Made by a program: the position numbers and the translations under genes | Shown here: in pieces, positions 45,541 through 53,024 of the stretch | Numbering within the stretch: position 1 is the stretch's first letter | Layout of the letters: each line of letters begins with the position of its first letter | Notes under the pieces: model-generated | Seen by the model: only the letters and a program-made list of their open reading frames with translations | What the model was told of the DNA's origin: nothing | Databases searched by the model: none | Origin: Nitrospirota bacterium | Lineage (GTDB): Bacteria; Nitrospirota; Nitrospiria; Nitrospirales; Nitrospiraceae | Reading direction: 5' to 3' | Length of the DNA: 64,000 nucleotides | Assembly (NCBI GenBank): GCA_030684575.1 | Contig: JAUXVD010000019.1 | Location: forward strand, 179,806-243,805

Positions 45541-45890
45541 TGCAATCGCTCATGCGGAATCGTCACATCGGAATCTGGAGAAAAATCTTCGTCTGCAGCG
45601 TCCTCATTCTGTATGTTCTCGTCAGCGTGGCGGCTCTGGCCTGTGGAGCGCCTGCGGAGTGGGTTCAGCATCGGCACCATGCGGCGCCGCTCAACCATTC
45701 CTCCCATTCTCTGCTCTGCGCTTTTGCCTGTCAGGCTAACCTCGGTGCAAGTCTGTCGGTGGGCCTGGTTGGACTCTTCGTCGCAGGCTCTTGGCTGGTG
45801 GTATACGGCTCTGTGTTGCGTTCCCTTGCCATCTATCCGCGTCAGTGGCGATTTGTCCGTGGTCCACCCAGTCCAGTTCGTTTCTTCTAG
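45537..45890 (+). CDS. CruR-like small copper-responsive upstream protein 5
   Basis: 117 residues: hydrophobic segment (about 17-35), His-rich stretch (45, 47, 48, 54, 57), LCAFAC with Cys61 and Cys65, second hydrophobic helix (about 70-95) and RGPP at 108-111, six residues before the end. Phe replaces the Trp of LCAWAC. It is coupled to a small leader ORF in front, and 94 C/T-rich bases separate it from an amidohydrolase gene and the TonB receptor behind. Confidence 0.66.
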   Translation: MMQSLMRNRHIGIWRKIFVCSVLILYVLVSVAALACGAPAEWVQHRHHAAPLNHSSHSLLCAFACQANLGASLSVGLVGLFVAGSWLVVYGSVLRSLAIYPRQWRFVRGPPSPVRFF

Positions 45891-45984
45891 TTGCCCTACT
45901 TCATCAGTCAGCGGCTCGTCCACGTCTAGGGGCTTGTCTCCCTTAGCGTGTCGTATTTTCATGCGAGCGAAGGAGTTTTTTGCG

Positions 45985-47442
45985 ATGTCTATTCTCGGTT
46001 TGGCTAAGACGGTCAGTGTGGTTGTTGGTGTGGGGTGTGCGTTGTGGTGCGGCATGATCGTCGCCTCCGGCGCCGCTCCATCCGACGGGATATCACTATT
46101 GTCGGCTGAGTCCCAGGCTGTGAAGAACTATGCGTTTCTCCATGGCCGGTGGTTTGACGGCACAGGTTTCACCCAGGAGACCTGGTACTCGGTCCAAGGA
46201 CGACTGACTCGCACGGCACCGGCTGGGGTTGTCGAGACCATGGATCTTGCCGGTGCCTTCGTTGTTCCTCCCTTCGGGGAAGCGCACAACCACAACGTGG
46301 AAGGTGAATGGAATGTGAACGCCGTGAGCAACCGATATTTGAAGGATGGAGTGTTCTACGTCAAGAATCCGAATAACGTGCGGGAGTTTGGGGTGACGGT
46401 CAGGAATAGCCTGAATCGTCCTGACACCATCGACGCAGTCTTCGCCCATGCAGGCATGACCGGGACGGGCGGCCACCCCATTGCCCTGTACGAGGACATC
46501 CTTCGCCTGCATCGCTACGAGCCGGTGATCGGTCATCGAGAAGCTGGATGGTTCCAGGGGCGGGCCTACGTCGTGGTGAATAGGGGGCAGGATCTGGATG
46601 AGCAGTGGGCGTTGATTACCAGCGGCAAGCCCGACTTTCTCAAGGTCTATCTTGTGCACTCGGAGCATTTCTCAGCCCGCCAACACGAAGGGCCTCTAAA
46701 CCGACGGACAGGGTTGAACCCTGCGCTCTTGCCCAGGATCGTGGCCAAAGCCCATGCGGCTGGTCTGCCGATTACCGCGCATGTCGAATCGGCATCAGAC
46801 TTCAGAGTTGCGGTGCAGGCCGGGGTGGATGAGATTGCCCATGTGCCGGGCTGGCTGGTGGAGAGTGCGTCGGATGCCGAGCGGGCTCGACTCATCGAAG
46901 CGGACGCGCGGCTCGCAGCAGCAAAGGGCATCGTCGTGGGCACGACGACGGTGGCGGGAGAGGCGATGCCCGGGGCCGCGAGCGGCCATGCTCATGGGCA
47001 CAAGCCTGATCATATGAAACCGGAAACGGGCTCGGTTCCTCACGATGGCGGCGTGGACCTTCGCGCATTGGCGCGTGACGTGCAGCGCGCCAACCTCACC
47101 CTTCTACACCGTCACGGAGCCAAACTGGCGATCGGCAGCGACCATGCCGACACGTCGTTGGCTGAAGTGATGAATCTCAAAATGCTGCTTCCTTTCGACA
47201 ATCTGACCCTCCTGAAATTGTGGTGCGAAGCCACACCGGCGGCGATCTTCCCCGGCCGCAAGATTGCCCGGTTCGAGGAAGGATATGAAACCAGTTTCCT
47301 GGCGCTTGCCGGGAACCCGCTCGAAGATTTTACCCAGGTGCAGGCGATCCGCTTGCGTTTCAAACAAGGATTCTTCCTGCCGTCCCCGGTAGAGGGAGAC
47401 GGGGCATCGTCAACGGTGACAGGGCACCCGCACGGGCATTAG
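45985..47442 (+). CDS. Secreted His-rich amidohydrolase-like metal-dependent hydrolase
   Basis: 485 residues from the ATG at 45985 (AAGGAG nine bases before). Longer frames upstream overlap CruR-like 5 and are rejected. A signal peptide (about 5-30) sends it to the periplasm or outside. Amidohydrolase features: AFVVPPFGEAHNHNVEGEW (HxN in place of HxH in the first metal motif), ITAHVESASDF, DEIAHVPGW and LAIGSDHADTS. A His-rich insert (GHAHGHKPDHMKPE) and the C-terminal GHPHGH are unusual and look like metal-binding tags. It forms a pair with the TonB receptor gene 74 bases downstream. The substrate might be a chelating compound; that is a guess. Confidence 0.78.
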   Translation: MSILGLAKTVSVVVGVGCALWCGMIVASGAAPSDGISLLSAESQAVKNYAFLHGRWFDGTGFTQETWYSVQGRLTRTAPAGVVETMDLAGAFVVPPFGEAHNHNVEGEWNVNAVSNRYLKDGVFYVKNPNNVREFGVTVRNSLNRPDTIDAVFAHAGMTGTGGHPIALYEDILRLHRYEPVIGHREAGWFQGRAYVVVNRGQDLDEQWALITSGKPDFLKVYLVHSEHFSARQHEGPLNRRTGLNPALLPRIVAKAHAAGLPITAHVESASDFRVAVQAGVDEIAHVPGWLVESASDAERARLIEADARLAAAKGIVVGTTTVAGEAMPGAASGHAHGHKPDHMKPETGSVPHDGGVDLRALARDVQRANLTLLHRHGAKLAIGSDHADTSLAEVMNLKMLLPFDNLTLLKLWCEATPAAIFPGRKIARFEEGYETSFLALAGNPLEDFTQVQAIRLRFKQGFFLPSPVEGDGASSTVTGHPHGH

Positions 47443-47515
47443 TGCAGGTGCCAAACCAGACGAGTCAACTATCACCATGCATGTTTATGCTTATTCACTC
47501 ATGAGGAGATCGTGT

Positions 47516-49777
47516 ATGAGTCGCGCAAGAACGTGGAACACAACCTGTGCCCTCTTGGCCTGTATCGTGATGAGCGTGATCGCATCAATTCCATCTGTGG
47601 CCTGGGGCGCAGAGGAACCAGTCGGACAGGAGGCCTCCGAGTTGACGATGGAGACGGTGAAGATCGAAGGGCAGCGGATCGAAAACGTAAACGATATCAA
47701 AAAGGAATTCGCACGCAGGCCGGGGAGCAATATTCTCATTGAGGAAAAGCAGATCACGGAATCTCGTGCGCTCAATCTCCAGGATGTCTTACAGTTTGCG
47801 CCGGGTGTGCGGTTCCAGTCACGCTTTGGAGCGGATGAGGGACAGTTTTCGATCAGAGGCACCTCGCTCCGCAATAACTTTCATCATCGGGGCATCAACA
47901 TTCTTATCAATGGGATTTATTTTGGCGATGCGGATGGATTCTCGGACTTCGAGTCCATTGATCTCTTGGCCTATGAGCGGATCGAGGTCTATAAGGGGGC
48001 CAATGCATTGCGTTATGGCGCGAACTCCATTGGTGGTGCCATCAACTTCGTGCCCCGGACTGGCTACAGTGCGTCGATGCTGCAGATGCGGTTCTTGGCC
48101 GGAAGTTTCGGCATGGTCAGCGGCCAGGTCTCCAGCGGGAAAGTCACGGAGCCGTTTAAGGTCGGCAGCATGACCGCCACCGCCGATTATTATGTCAGTG
48201 TGTCCGGTAACCGCCAGGACGGATTTCAGGATCACAGTCAGCAGGCCCGTCAGCGCATCAATGCCAACGTGGGGTTGCAGCTCGGAAACCATCAGGAGAT
48301 TAGAGCCTATTTTCTGCAGGCCAACGTCTCCGAAGCGATTCCCGGTTCATTAACCAATGCCCAGCTCTTTCAGAACCGGAGTCAGGCGGGCGGCCAAACC
48401 CCGCCGGGGACCCCTCCGTTCTTTGCCTGTGTGTCGAATAATCAAACGTGTAATTGGGGACGCTACTATAACCAGCAGCGCATCGGACTCGCCTATCGCA
48501 ATGAGTTTGCTCCGAACCAGGCCTTTGAAATCATCCCCTATTTTTCGAACCAGTATGTCGACCATCCGATTTTTCAGACGATCCGGCAGGACAACACCAA
48601 TGTCGGCGGCGAGTTCCGCTACGTCAATACCAACCAGCTGTTCGGACTCAACCATTCCTTTGTCGCCGGATTCCAACCCCGCTACGGAAATCAGCATCAA
48701 ACGCGGTTTGTGAATATCAACGGCAACATCGGAGCCATGACACAGAATTACTTTGCCCGGACGACCTACTTCGGGGCTTATGCGGAAGATTCGCTCGATG
48801 CGACCAAGGATTTTACCATCGTCATCGGCGGTCGATGGGACAATAGCGGACGCCAGGCCAATGTGCAAAACTTCAGCCCGGCTGGCAATCCGTTCGATCC
48901 CACGATTCCTTCTACGCTGAGCAACACTCAGCAGCCGCTCCGGCATTTTGACGCCATCAGCCCGAAATTAGGTTTTGTCTATCGCACCACTCCGACCTCG
49001 CAAGCGTACTTTAATGCCAGCCGGGCGTATGAAGCGCCGCTCAATGTCGAATTACTCTCGTCCGTTAACGCGAACGGGAGTGCCAATACTGGGTTTCTCG
49101 ACCTGGATGCGCAGCGGGCCTGGCAGTTTGAGCTGGGGCATCGCGGTACTTCAGCCAATAAGCGCTACTCCTGGGATGTGACCGCCTACGACTTGGAGAT
49201 GAGGAAGGAGATCCTCGCCTCGAACATCAACAACCAGAGCACCTTTCAGAATGCTAACGGGACACGCCATACGGGCGTCGAAGCCGGCGGAGCCATGGTG
49301 CTGACCAGAGGTTTGTTCGCGCAGAACGCGGACGGCAGGGCGGACAGTCTCCAAACGCGGGTGGCCTATACCTGGTCCCGCTTCAAGTTCACCGATGATG
49401 TGCGTGGTGGTGGGGTCGGCGGCCCCAATGTGCTCGTCGCGAAGGACGGGAATACGGTGGCCGGTATGCCGGAGCATAATATGAACGTCGAGGTTCGCTA
49501 CGATCACCCGGCAGGCTGGTGGGTGGCGCCGAATTTCGAATGGTCGCTCTCGGGGTTTTATGTGGACTATCTGAATACAGTGAAAAATCCTTCTTATTTC
49601 GTGCTCCATCTGAAGTCTGGATGGAACATCACGGATCGACTGACTTTCTTTGCAGAGGGACGGAATCTCACCGACAAGACCTATGCCGGTGCGGTCGTAG
49701 TGAACGACTCGCTCAACCGGTTCGCGAATCCATCGCAGGGGATCAGCGCCTATGCGGGGCTGGAGTACAAGTACTAA
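47516..49777 (+). CDS. TonB-dependent outer-membrane receptor 2
   Basis: 753 residues from the ATG at 47516, picked because GAGGAG lies seven bases before it. The signal peptide ends near SVAWGAEE. A likely TonB box is METVKIEGQ (about 47-55), then the plug (LNLQDVLQFAPGVRFQSRFG, YERIEVYKGANALRYGANSI then GGAINF). The barrel ends in GISAYAGLEYKY with a terminal aromatic. FHHRGINILING in the plug carries His residues. It is the last gene of the CruR-like 5 operon. The ligand is probably copper-related; not proven. Confidence 0.9.
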   Translation: MSRARTWNTTCALLACIVMSVIASIPSVAWGAEEPVGQEASELTMETVKIEGQRIENVNDIKKEFARRPGSNILIEEKQITESRALNLQDVLQFAPGVRFQSRFGADEGQFSIRGTSLRNNFHHRGINILINGIYFGDADGFSDFESIDLLAYERIEVYKGANALRYGANSIGGAINFVPRTGYSASMLQMRFLAGSFGMVSGQVSSGKVTEPFKVGSMTATADYYVSVSGNRQDGFQDHSQQARQRINANVGLQLGNHQEIRAYFLQANVSEAIPGSLTNAQLFQNRSQAGGQTPPGTPPFFACVSNNQTCNWGRYYNQQRIGLAYRNEFAPNQAFEIIPYFSNQYVDHPIFQTIRQDNTNVGGEFRYVNTNQLFGLNHSFVAGFQPRYGNQHQTRFVNINGNIGAMTQNYFARTTYFGAYAEDSLDATKDFTIVIGGRWDNSGRQANVQNFSPAGNPFDPTIPSTLSNTQQPLRHFDAISPKLGFVYRTTPTSQAYFNASRAYEAPLNVELLSSVNANGSANTGFLDLDAQRAWQFELGHRGTSANKRYSWDVTAYDLEMRKEILASNINNQSTFQNANGTRHTGVEAGGAMVLTRGLFAQNADGRADSLQTRVAYTWSRFKFTDDVRGGGVGGPNVLVAKDGNTVAGMPEHNMNVEVRYDHPAGWWVAPNFEWSLSGFYVDYLNTVKNPSYFVLHLKSGWNITDRLTFFAEGRNLTDKTYAGAVVVNDSLNRFANPSQGISAYAGLEYKY

Positions 49778-49891
49778 CAACAGGCTGAAACAGTATGCCG
49801 GTATGGAGTAGGCTGGGGCTCAGGCGCCCGCTCAACCTGAGACTCGGTCTACTGTAGCCGGGGTTCTACGGCAAGGGAGAATCAGTAAAAC

Positions 49892-49945
49892 TGTAGCATC
49901 CGTGAGCAGGCGTCGGTAGACAGGCGGTCGGTTCACGCGTATAGA
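49892..49945 (+). promoter_or_regulatory. Promoter with shared operator-like motif, CruR-like 6 operon
   Basis: TGTAGCATCCGTGAGCA (49892-49908) and AGGCGTCGGTAGACA (49908-49922) repeat the sequence ahead of the CruR-like 5 operon. TAGACA (49917-49922), 17 bases and TATAGA (49940-49945) form a good sigma-70 promoter. The ATG is at 49967. Confidence 0.6.
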
Positions 49946-49966
49946 AGTGGCATCTTGGAGAGGTTC

Positions 49967-50314
49967 ATGACCCGTTCCGGTGTATCACGCAGTTCCGTTC
50001 TTGTGGCAGGGCTTGTGGCCCTTGTCTATGCCTCGCTTGCAGCGATGGCGGGGACCTGTTCGTTCAGCCACGGCGAGGTCTCCAGCGGCCATGCGCACCA
50101 TGATTCGCAAGACGCGGCTCCGCATAGTGCGCTCTGCGCCTGGGCCTGTCAGGCCACGTCCGATGCCGGACTGGTCACGGAGCCGCCGGCCTTGTCGGTC
50201 GGTCCGGTCGCCCGGCTCGTCATCTCCTCCCCGAATCACGTTATCCCTTCACGTTCTTCTTCTCTGCTCCATTCCCGTGCACCTCCGGCGATTTCCTTCA
50301 TCCTGATCGGATAG
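49967..50314 (+). CDS. CruR-like small copper-responsive upstream protein 6
   Basis: 115 residues from the ATG at 49967, with GGAG six bases before. Hydrophobic segment (about 9-29), His at 35, 42, 44, 45 and 53, LCAWAC with Cys57 and Cys61, and RAPP at 104-107, eight residues before the end. The region between Cys and RAPP is long and Pro/Ser/Val-rich. It is followed after 200 bases and two hairpins by an HMA-like gene. Confidence 0.7.
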   Translation: MTRSGVSRSSVLVAGLVALVYASLAAMAGTCSFSHGEVSSGHAHHDSQDAAPHSALCAWACQATSDAGLVTEPPALSVGPVARLVISSPNHVIPSRSSSLLHSRAPPAISFILIG

Positions 50315-50417
50315 GGGATCCCGGGCGGTCTATTCAAGTCGATTTCGCGCGCGCGCCCTTATTCGATCTCGGTCGTTCGTCTACACCATTAACCGTAACC
50401 GTTGATGACTTTTTGAT

Positions 50418-50490
50418 GTCCGAGTGGGGCGGCCTCCTTGCTCGGACTGATCCGGGGCGCAGGTGCATCCTCCTGTGGCCTCCGCCCCGG
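50418..50490 (+). promoter_or_regulatory. Tandem hairpins between CruR-like 6 and HMA-like gene, candidate attenuator
   Basis: GTCCGAG (50418-50424) pairs with CTCGGAC (50441-50447), and CCGGGGCG (50452-50459) pairs with CGCCCCGG (50483-50490), the latter followed by TCCTTTATTTG, a weak U-tract. The position between a RAPP ORF and its target gene suggests regulated termination. Confidence 0.45.
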
Positions 50491-50514
50491 TCCTTTATTT
50501 GAAAGGAAGGTGCC

Positions 50515-50892
50515 ATGAAGCGTCTGTTCGTTCTTGCCTTGGCAGGGTGGGTGATAACCGGTGCTGTATCGTTCGCGGGCCTGGCTCAGGACAACGAATC
50601 CATAGAGTCGAAACCGGCGGCAAGCGAAGCCATCGTCCAGATTTTCGGCCGTATGTGTGAATACCACCGTGAAGATGTCGAGGCGGCGCTTCGTGCATTC
50701 AAGACGGTGCGTCAGGTCGAGTTCTTGAACAATCATGGCACGGTGCTGGTGCGGTATCAGCCAGGCAGCGAGACGCCGGAGCAGTTGGCCGGTGCGGTGC
50801 ATCGCGCGCTCGCATCGGGCTGGAATTGCTCGGCGCGGGTCGACCGTGGAGAGCAGAGGCTTGAGGCCGGTCAGCAGGAGGGAAAGTCGTGA
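50515..50892 (+). CDS. Secreted HMA-like ferredoxin-fold protein lacking CxxC
   Basis: 125 residues, AAGGAAGG before the ATG. The signal peptide is about 24 residues. Residues 38-103 follow the beta-alpha-beta-beta-alpha-beta order of heavy-metal-associated domains: AIVQIFGRMCEYHREDVEAA, VRQVEFLNNHGTVLVRYQPG, LAGAVHRALASGWNC. The first loop has MCEYH where HMA has MxCxxC, leaving one Cys and one His, with another Cys at the domain end. It may bind metal with altered geometry. Fold assignment is by pattern only. It is the target gene of CruR-like 6. Confidence 0.6.
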   Translation: MKRLFVLALAGWVITGAVSFAGLAQDNESIESKPAASEAIVQIFGRMCEYHREDVEAALRAFKTVRQVEFLNNHGTVLVRYQPGSETPEQLAGAVHRALASGWNCSARVDRGEQRLEAGQQEGKS

Positions 50893-50997
50893 AGGGCGAG
50901 AGCTGGTATTGCACAGGCGAGGTCATGAAGTAACGGGACGCTATGGACGCAGCGCACGGATGTGAATGGACGGGGGATCGGTGCTTGAGGTGCCTTG

Positions 50998-51246
50998 ATG
51001 GAATCATCGTTGATGCGGGTGAACGACGCGGCGCAACTGTTACGCGTGAGCAAGTGGACGATTTACCGGTGGATTGAAGAAGGACGGCTGGATGCGACCA
51101 AGATTGGACATGGCAGCCTGCGCGTCTTTCGCGAATCGGTCACGGCGTTGGTCGAGGCCAATCGTACGGATCCACCACCGGTGACTCGCTCGATTCCCCG
51201 TAAGGTGGTGCCAATTCGTGCAGCAGGCTCGAATAAGAAACGCTGA
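50998..51246 (+). CDS. Excisionase-type helix-turn-helix DNA-binding protein 3
   Basis: 82 residues from the ATG at 50998, GAGG eight bases before. HTH_17 domain MRVNDAAQLLRVSKWTIYRW and IEEGRLDATKIGHGSLRVFR, then a basic, Pro-rich tail (TRSIPRKVVPIRAAGSNKKR) that could add DNA contacts. It is the third paralogue of this kind in the island. A strong hairpin follows directly. Confidence 0.8.
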   Translation: MESSLMRVNDAAQLLRVSKWTIYRWIEEGRLDATKIGHGSLRVFRESVTALVEANRTDPPPVTRSIPRKVVPIRAAGSNKKR

Positions 51247-51247
51247 T

Positions 51248-51273
51248 CATAGCGGCGAGAAGCCGCCGCTATG
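51248..51273 (+). terminator. Hairpin after HTH protein 3
   Basis: CATAGCGGCG, a six-base loop and CGCCGCTATG form a perfect 10-bp stem two bases after the stop codon. No U-tract follows. A second inverted repeat, CCAGGGTGGG against CCCACCCTGG, lies at 51337-51372, ahead of the next gene. Confidence 0.55.
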
Positions 51274-51406
51274 ACAATAGAGGACTGAAGACATATGGCG
51301 TCCGCGGGATGAGGTCTCCATCTCGCGGACCCGTTACCAGGGTGGGACGGTTGACTGCCTCCCCCACCCTGGCCCTTCGGGGAGTTGAAAATTGAGAGGG
51401 GTTGCG

Positions 51407-51997
51407 ATGAATCACGATCAGGAATATCCCGAACTCATCCCCGTGGTGGTCAGACTGATGGCTATTGCGCTGGGGGTGACCACCAGGTCTGTTGCCGCAC
51501 CGGAACAGACGCAACAGCCGATGGCGTTCGGCTATCGGTCTTGGCCGACCTGTCAGATTGCCGGGCACCAGCAGGGTCACGAGGAAATACTAAAGTTTTA
51601 CGTCTGTCCCAAAGGAGCAGCGACATTGGATGACGAGCCCTTTTCGCTGGGTACGCGGTTTGTGATGGAGACCTATCGTGTTGAGGAGGACCGTTTCGGC
51701 CAAGGGAGCGCCAAGAAGCCGGCCCGTCACGAACTGGTGCAGGTGTTCAGTATGCAAAAGTATGCGAGCCTTGAGCGGTCCGGTTTGCGGTCTTGCGCCG
51801 TCGATGGGTGGCTCTTTTCCACTTTCGTTCAGGCAGGCGTGCCGTCGCGCAGTGCTCGCATCACAATTGGGGCGGGACTCAGGGGTTGGACTGCGCTGAC
51901 CACGCAGGGAGTCCTGACAGAGGGAGACGTATGCCCATACGTTTCCCTCTCCCATATTCTGGAGCGCCGATACGTCTCGACCGCGCAGGCGTCATGA
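51407..51997 (+). CDS. Hypothetical protein with possible cytochrome P460-like pattern, no heme motif
   Basis: 196 residues from the ATG at 51407 (GAGAGG in front). The N-terminal segment is weakly hydrophobic and could be a signal sequence. The middle part, FYVCPKGAATLDDEPFSLGT then RFVMETY, and SMQKYASLERSGLRSCAVDG before WLFSTF recall cytochrome P460 family strands (the FPxGTxLVxE and DGW pieces). The CxxCH heme motif and the crosslinking Lys region are absent. Four cysteines are present. The resemblance is by eye and may be wrong. The stop overlaps an operator-like palindrome. Confidence 0.5.
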   Translation: MNHDQEYPELIPVVVRLMAIALGVTTRSVAAPEQTQQPMAFGYRSWPTCQIAGHQQGHEEILKFYVCPKGAATLDDEPFSLGTRFVMETYRVEEDRFGQGSAKKPARHELVQVFSMQKYASLERSGLRSCAVDGWLFSTFVQAGVPSRSARITIGAGLRGWTALTTQGVLTEGDVCPYVSLSHILERRYVSTAQAS

Positions 51998-52043
51998 CGC
52001 TGGAGCAGACGTCGGTACGAGTAGGCAGGCGTCTGTAGACGCA
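51987..52043 (+). promoter_or_regulatory. Cluster of three GTC/GAC palindromes, candidate operator-promoter
   Basis: AGGCGTCATGACGC (51987-52000, with a perfect 12-base palindrome), CAGACGTCGGTACGAG (52007-52022) and AGGCGTCTGTAGACGC (52027-52042, GCGTCT-GT-AGACGC). The last matches the motif of the promoters at 45263 and 49908. TAGACG (52036-52041) would be the -35 box; the -10 box is unclear (TAAATA or GATAAA near 52057-52064). Confidence 0.5.
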
Positions 52044-52088
52044 TGGGCGAGAAGCGGATAAATAGACCCTATCTTGAAGGAGTCGGCG

Positions 52089-52430
52089 ATGCGATTGCTC
52101 TGGCTATTCGGAACGGTGATGCTCTTGTGCTGCACGGCCCCGGCGTTCGCCGACGAACCTCAGCTCGTGGCGCTCTTGCGCGTGCAGGCGTTCAACAAAG
52201 TGTTCGAGGGATTCGATTTTTACCATGTGACGATTGAGGCAGACCTGGCGCAAGAGGATGGCTCGCACGAAGTGATGGCCGTGGCCAGCGGAAAGTTTCT
52301 CGACAGCATCAGACGCGTCAAAGCGTTGTTTCTGATCGTCGGCGATACGCTCATCGGGGGGCAAGTACTCGAAGCAAAGGGTCTGCCTCCCTGTACTACA
52401 TCATCGGGCACTCATGCATCGTCGCTTTAA
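52089..52430 (+). CDS. Small periplasmic protein of unknown function
   Basis: 113 residues from the ATG at 52089 with AAGGAG six bases before. The signal peptide ends CTAPAFADEP. The mature part of about 90 residues has two helices and strands (RVQAFNKVFEGFDFYHVTIE, SGKFLDSIRRVKALFLIVGD) and one Cys near the end. No family recognised. It shares the promoter region with the motif cluster and is followed 19 bases later by the cupredoxin-like gene. Confidence 0.65.
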   Translation: MRLLWLFGTVMLLCCTAPAFADEPQLVALLRVQAFNKVFEGFDFYHVTIEADLAQEDGSHEVMAVASGKFLDSIRRVKALFLIVGDTLIGGQVLEAKGLPPCTTSSGTHASSL

Positions 52431-52449
52431 CCACAGAGGAGGTCAGGTC

Positions 52450-52929
52450 ATGTTGAGGCATCTTGTTCTGGGCACCCTGGTATCGGTAAGTTTGCTCGTC
52501 ATGGGCACATCGGCGTTCGCCTTACAGGCCGGTGGCGTGGAGATCGGCGACCTGGAAACCGGGTCGGTGGTCGGGCAGGCTTTTAAAGCACTCGATGTCG
52601 ATGCGCAGTTGTTCGCCATCGATCTCGGCACGATCAAGAGCTGGTATCCGCCGACCACGGTGATCGATTTCAAGGTTCGGCCTGGCCGGCCGTTGCTGCT
52701 CAAGGTTACGAACAATTCCACCGTCGAGCGGGGGTTCCAAATGACGGATGCGGCCAACGCCGGCTCGCCGTTTGTCTTGATGGCCCAGGTGGTCTTGAAA
52801 GCGGGCGAGACGAAATATATCGGCATCCCGACCAGCGATCTCTTCTATGCGACGCAGGGTAATACGCTGATCTACCGGGACCATCTCAATCCGAAGGATC
52901 CAGGCGGAAAGCTGCTTATGATCAAGTAG
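52450..52929 (+). CDS. Secreted cupredoxin-like beta-sandwich protein without clear copper ligands
   Basis: 159 residues from the ATG at 52450, GAGGAGG seven bases before. The signal peptide is about 26 residues (ending TSAFALQ). The strands TVIDFKVRPGRPLLLKVTNN and VERGFQMTDAANAG, followed by AGETKYIGIPTSDL, have the order of a cupredoxin fold such as seen in plastocyanin-like proteins. No His-Cys-His-Met set is present, so a type 1 copper site is unlikely. A terminator-like hairpin follows the stop. Confidence 0.6.
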   Translation: MLRHLVLGTLVSVSLLVMGTSAFALQAGGVEIGDLETGSVVGQAFKALDVDAQLFAIDLGTIKSWYPPTTVIDFKVRPGRPLLLKVTNNSTVERGFQMTDAANAGSPFVLMAQVVLKAGETKYIGIPTSDLFYATQGNTLIYRDHLNPKDPGGKLLMIK

Positions 52930-52958
52930 CGGCGATTTTCTTCAGCCTCCCGCAGCCT

Positions 52959-52995
52959 GCAACGCCCCGCTCATCTTCTGGTGACGGGGCGTTGC
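52959..52995 (+). terminator. Terminator-like hairpin closing the copper island
   Basis: GCAACGCCCCG (52959-52969) and CGGGGCGTTGC (52985-52995) form a perfect 11-bp stem 30 bases after the cupredoxin-like gene. Only TATAAG follows. Confidence 0.65.
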
Positions 52996-53024
52996 TATAA
53001 GACCAATCCTTGAAAAAAATGGTT

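Noticed and set aside
45613..45984. Longer amidohydrolase frame overlapping CruR-like 5
   Set aside because: The overlapped part has no similarity to the family, while CruR-like 5 has all motifs. A clear Shine-Dalgarno sequence precedes 45985.
39601..51246. Mobile element suggested by three excisionase-like proteins
   Set aside because: No integrase, transposase, terminal repeats or target duplications were seen nearby.
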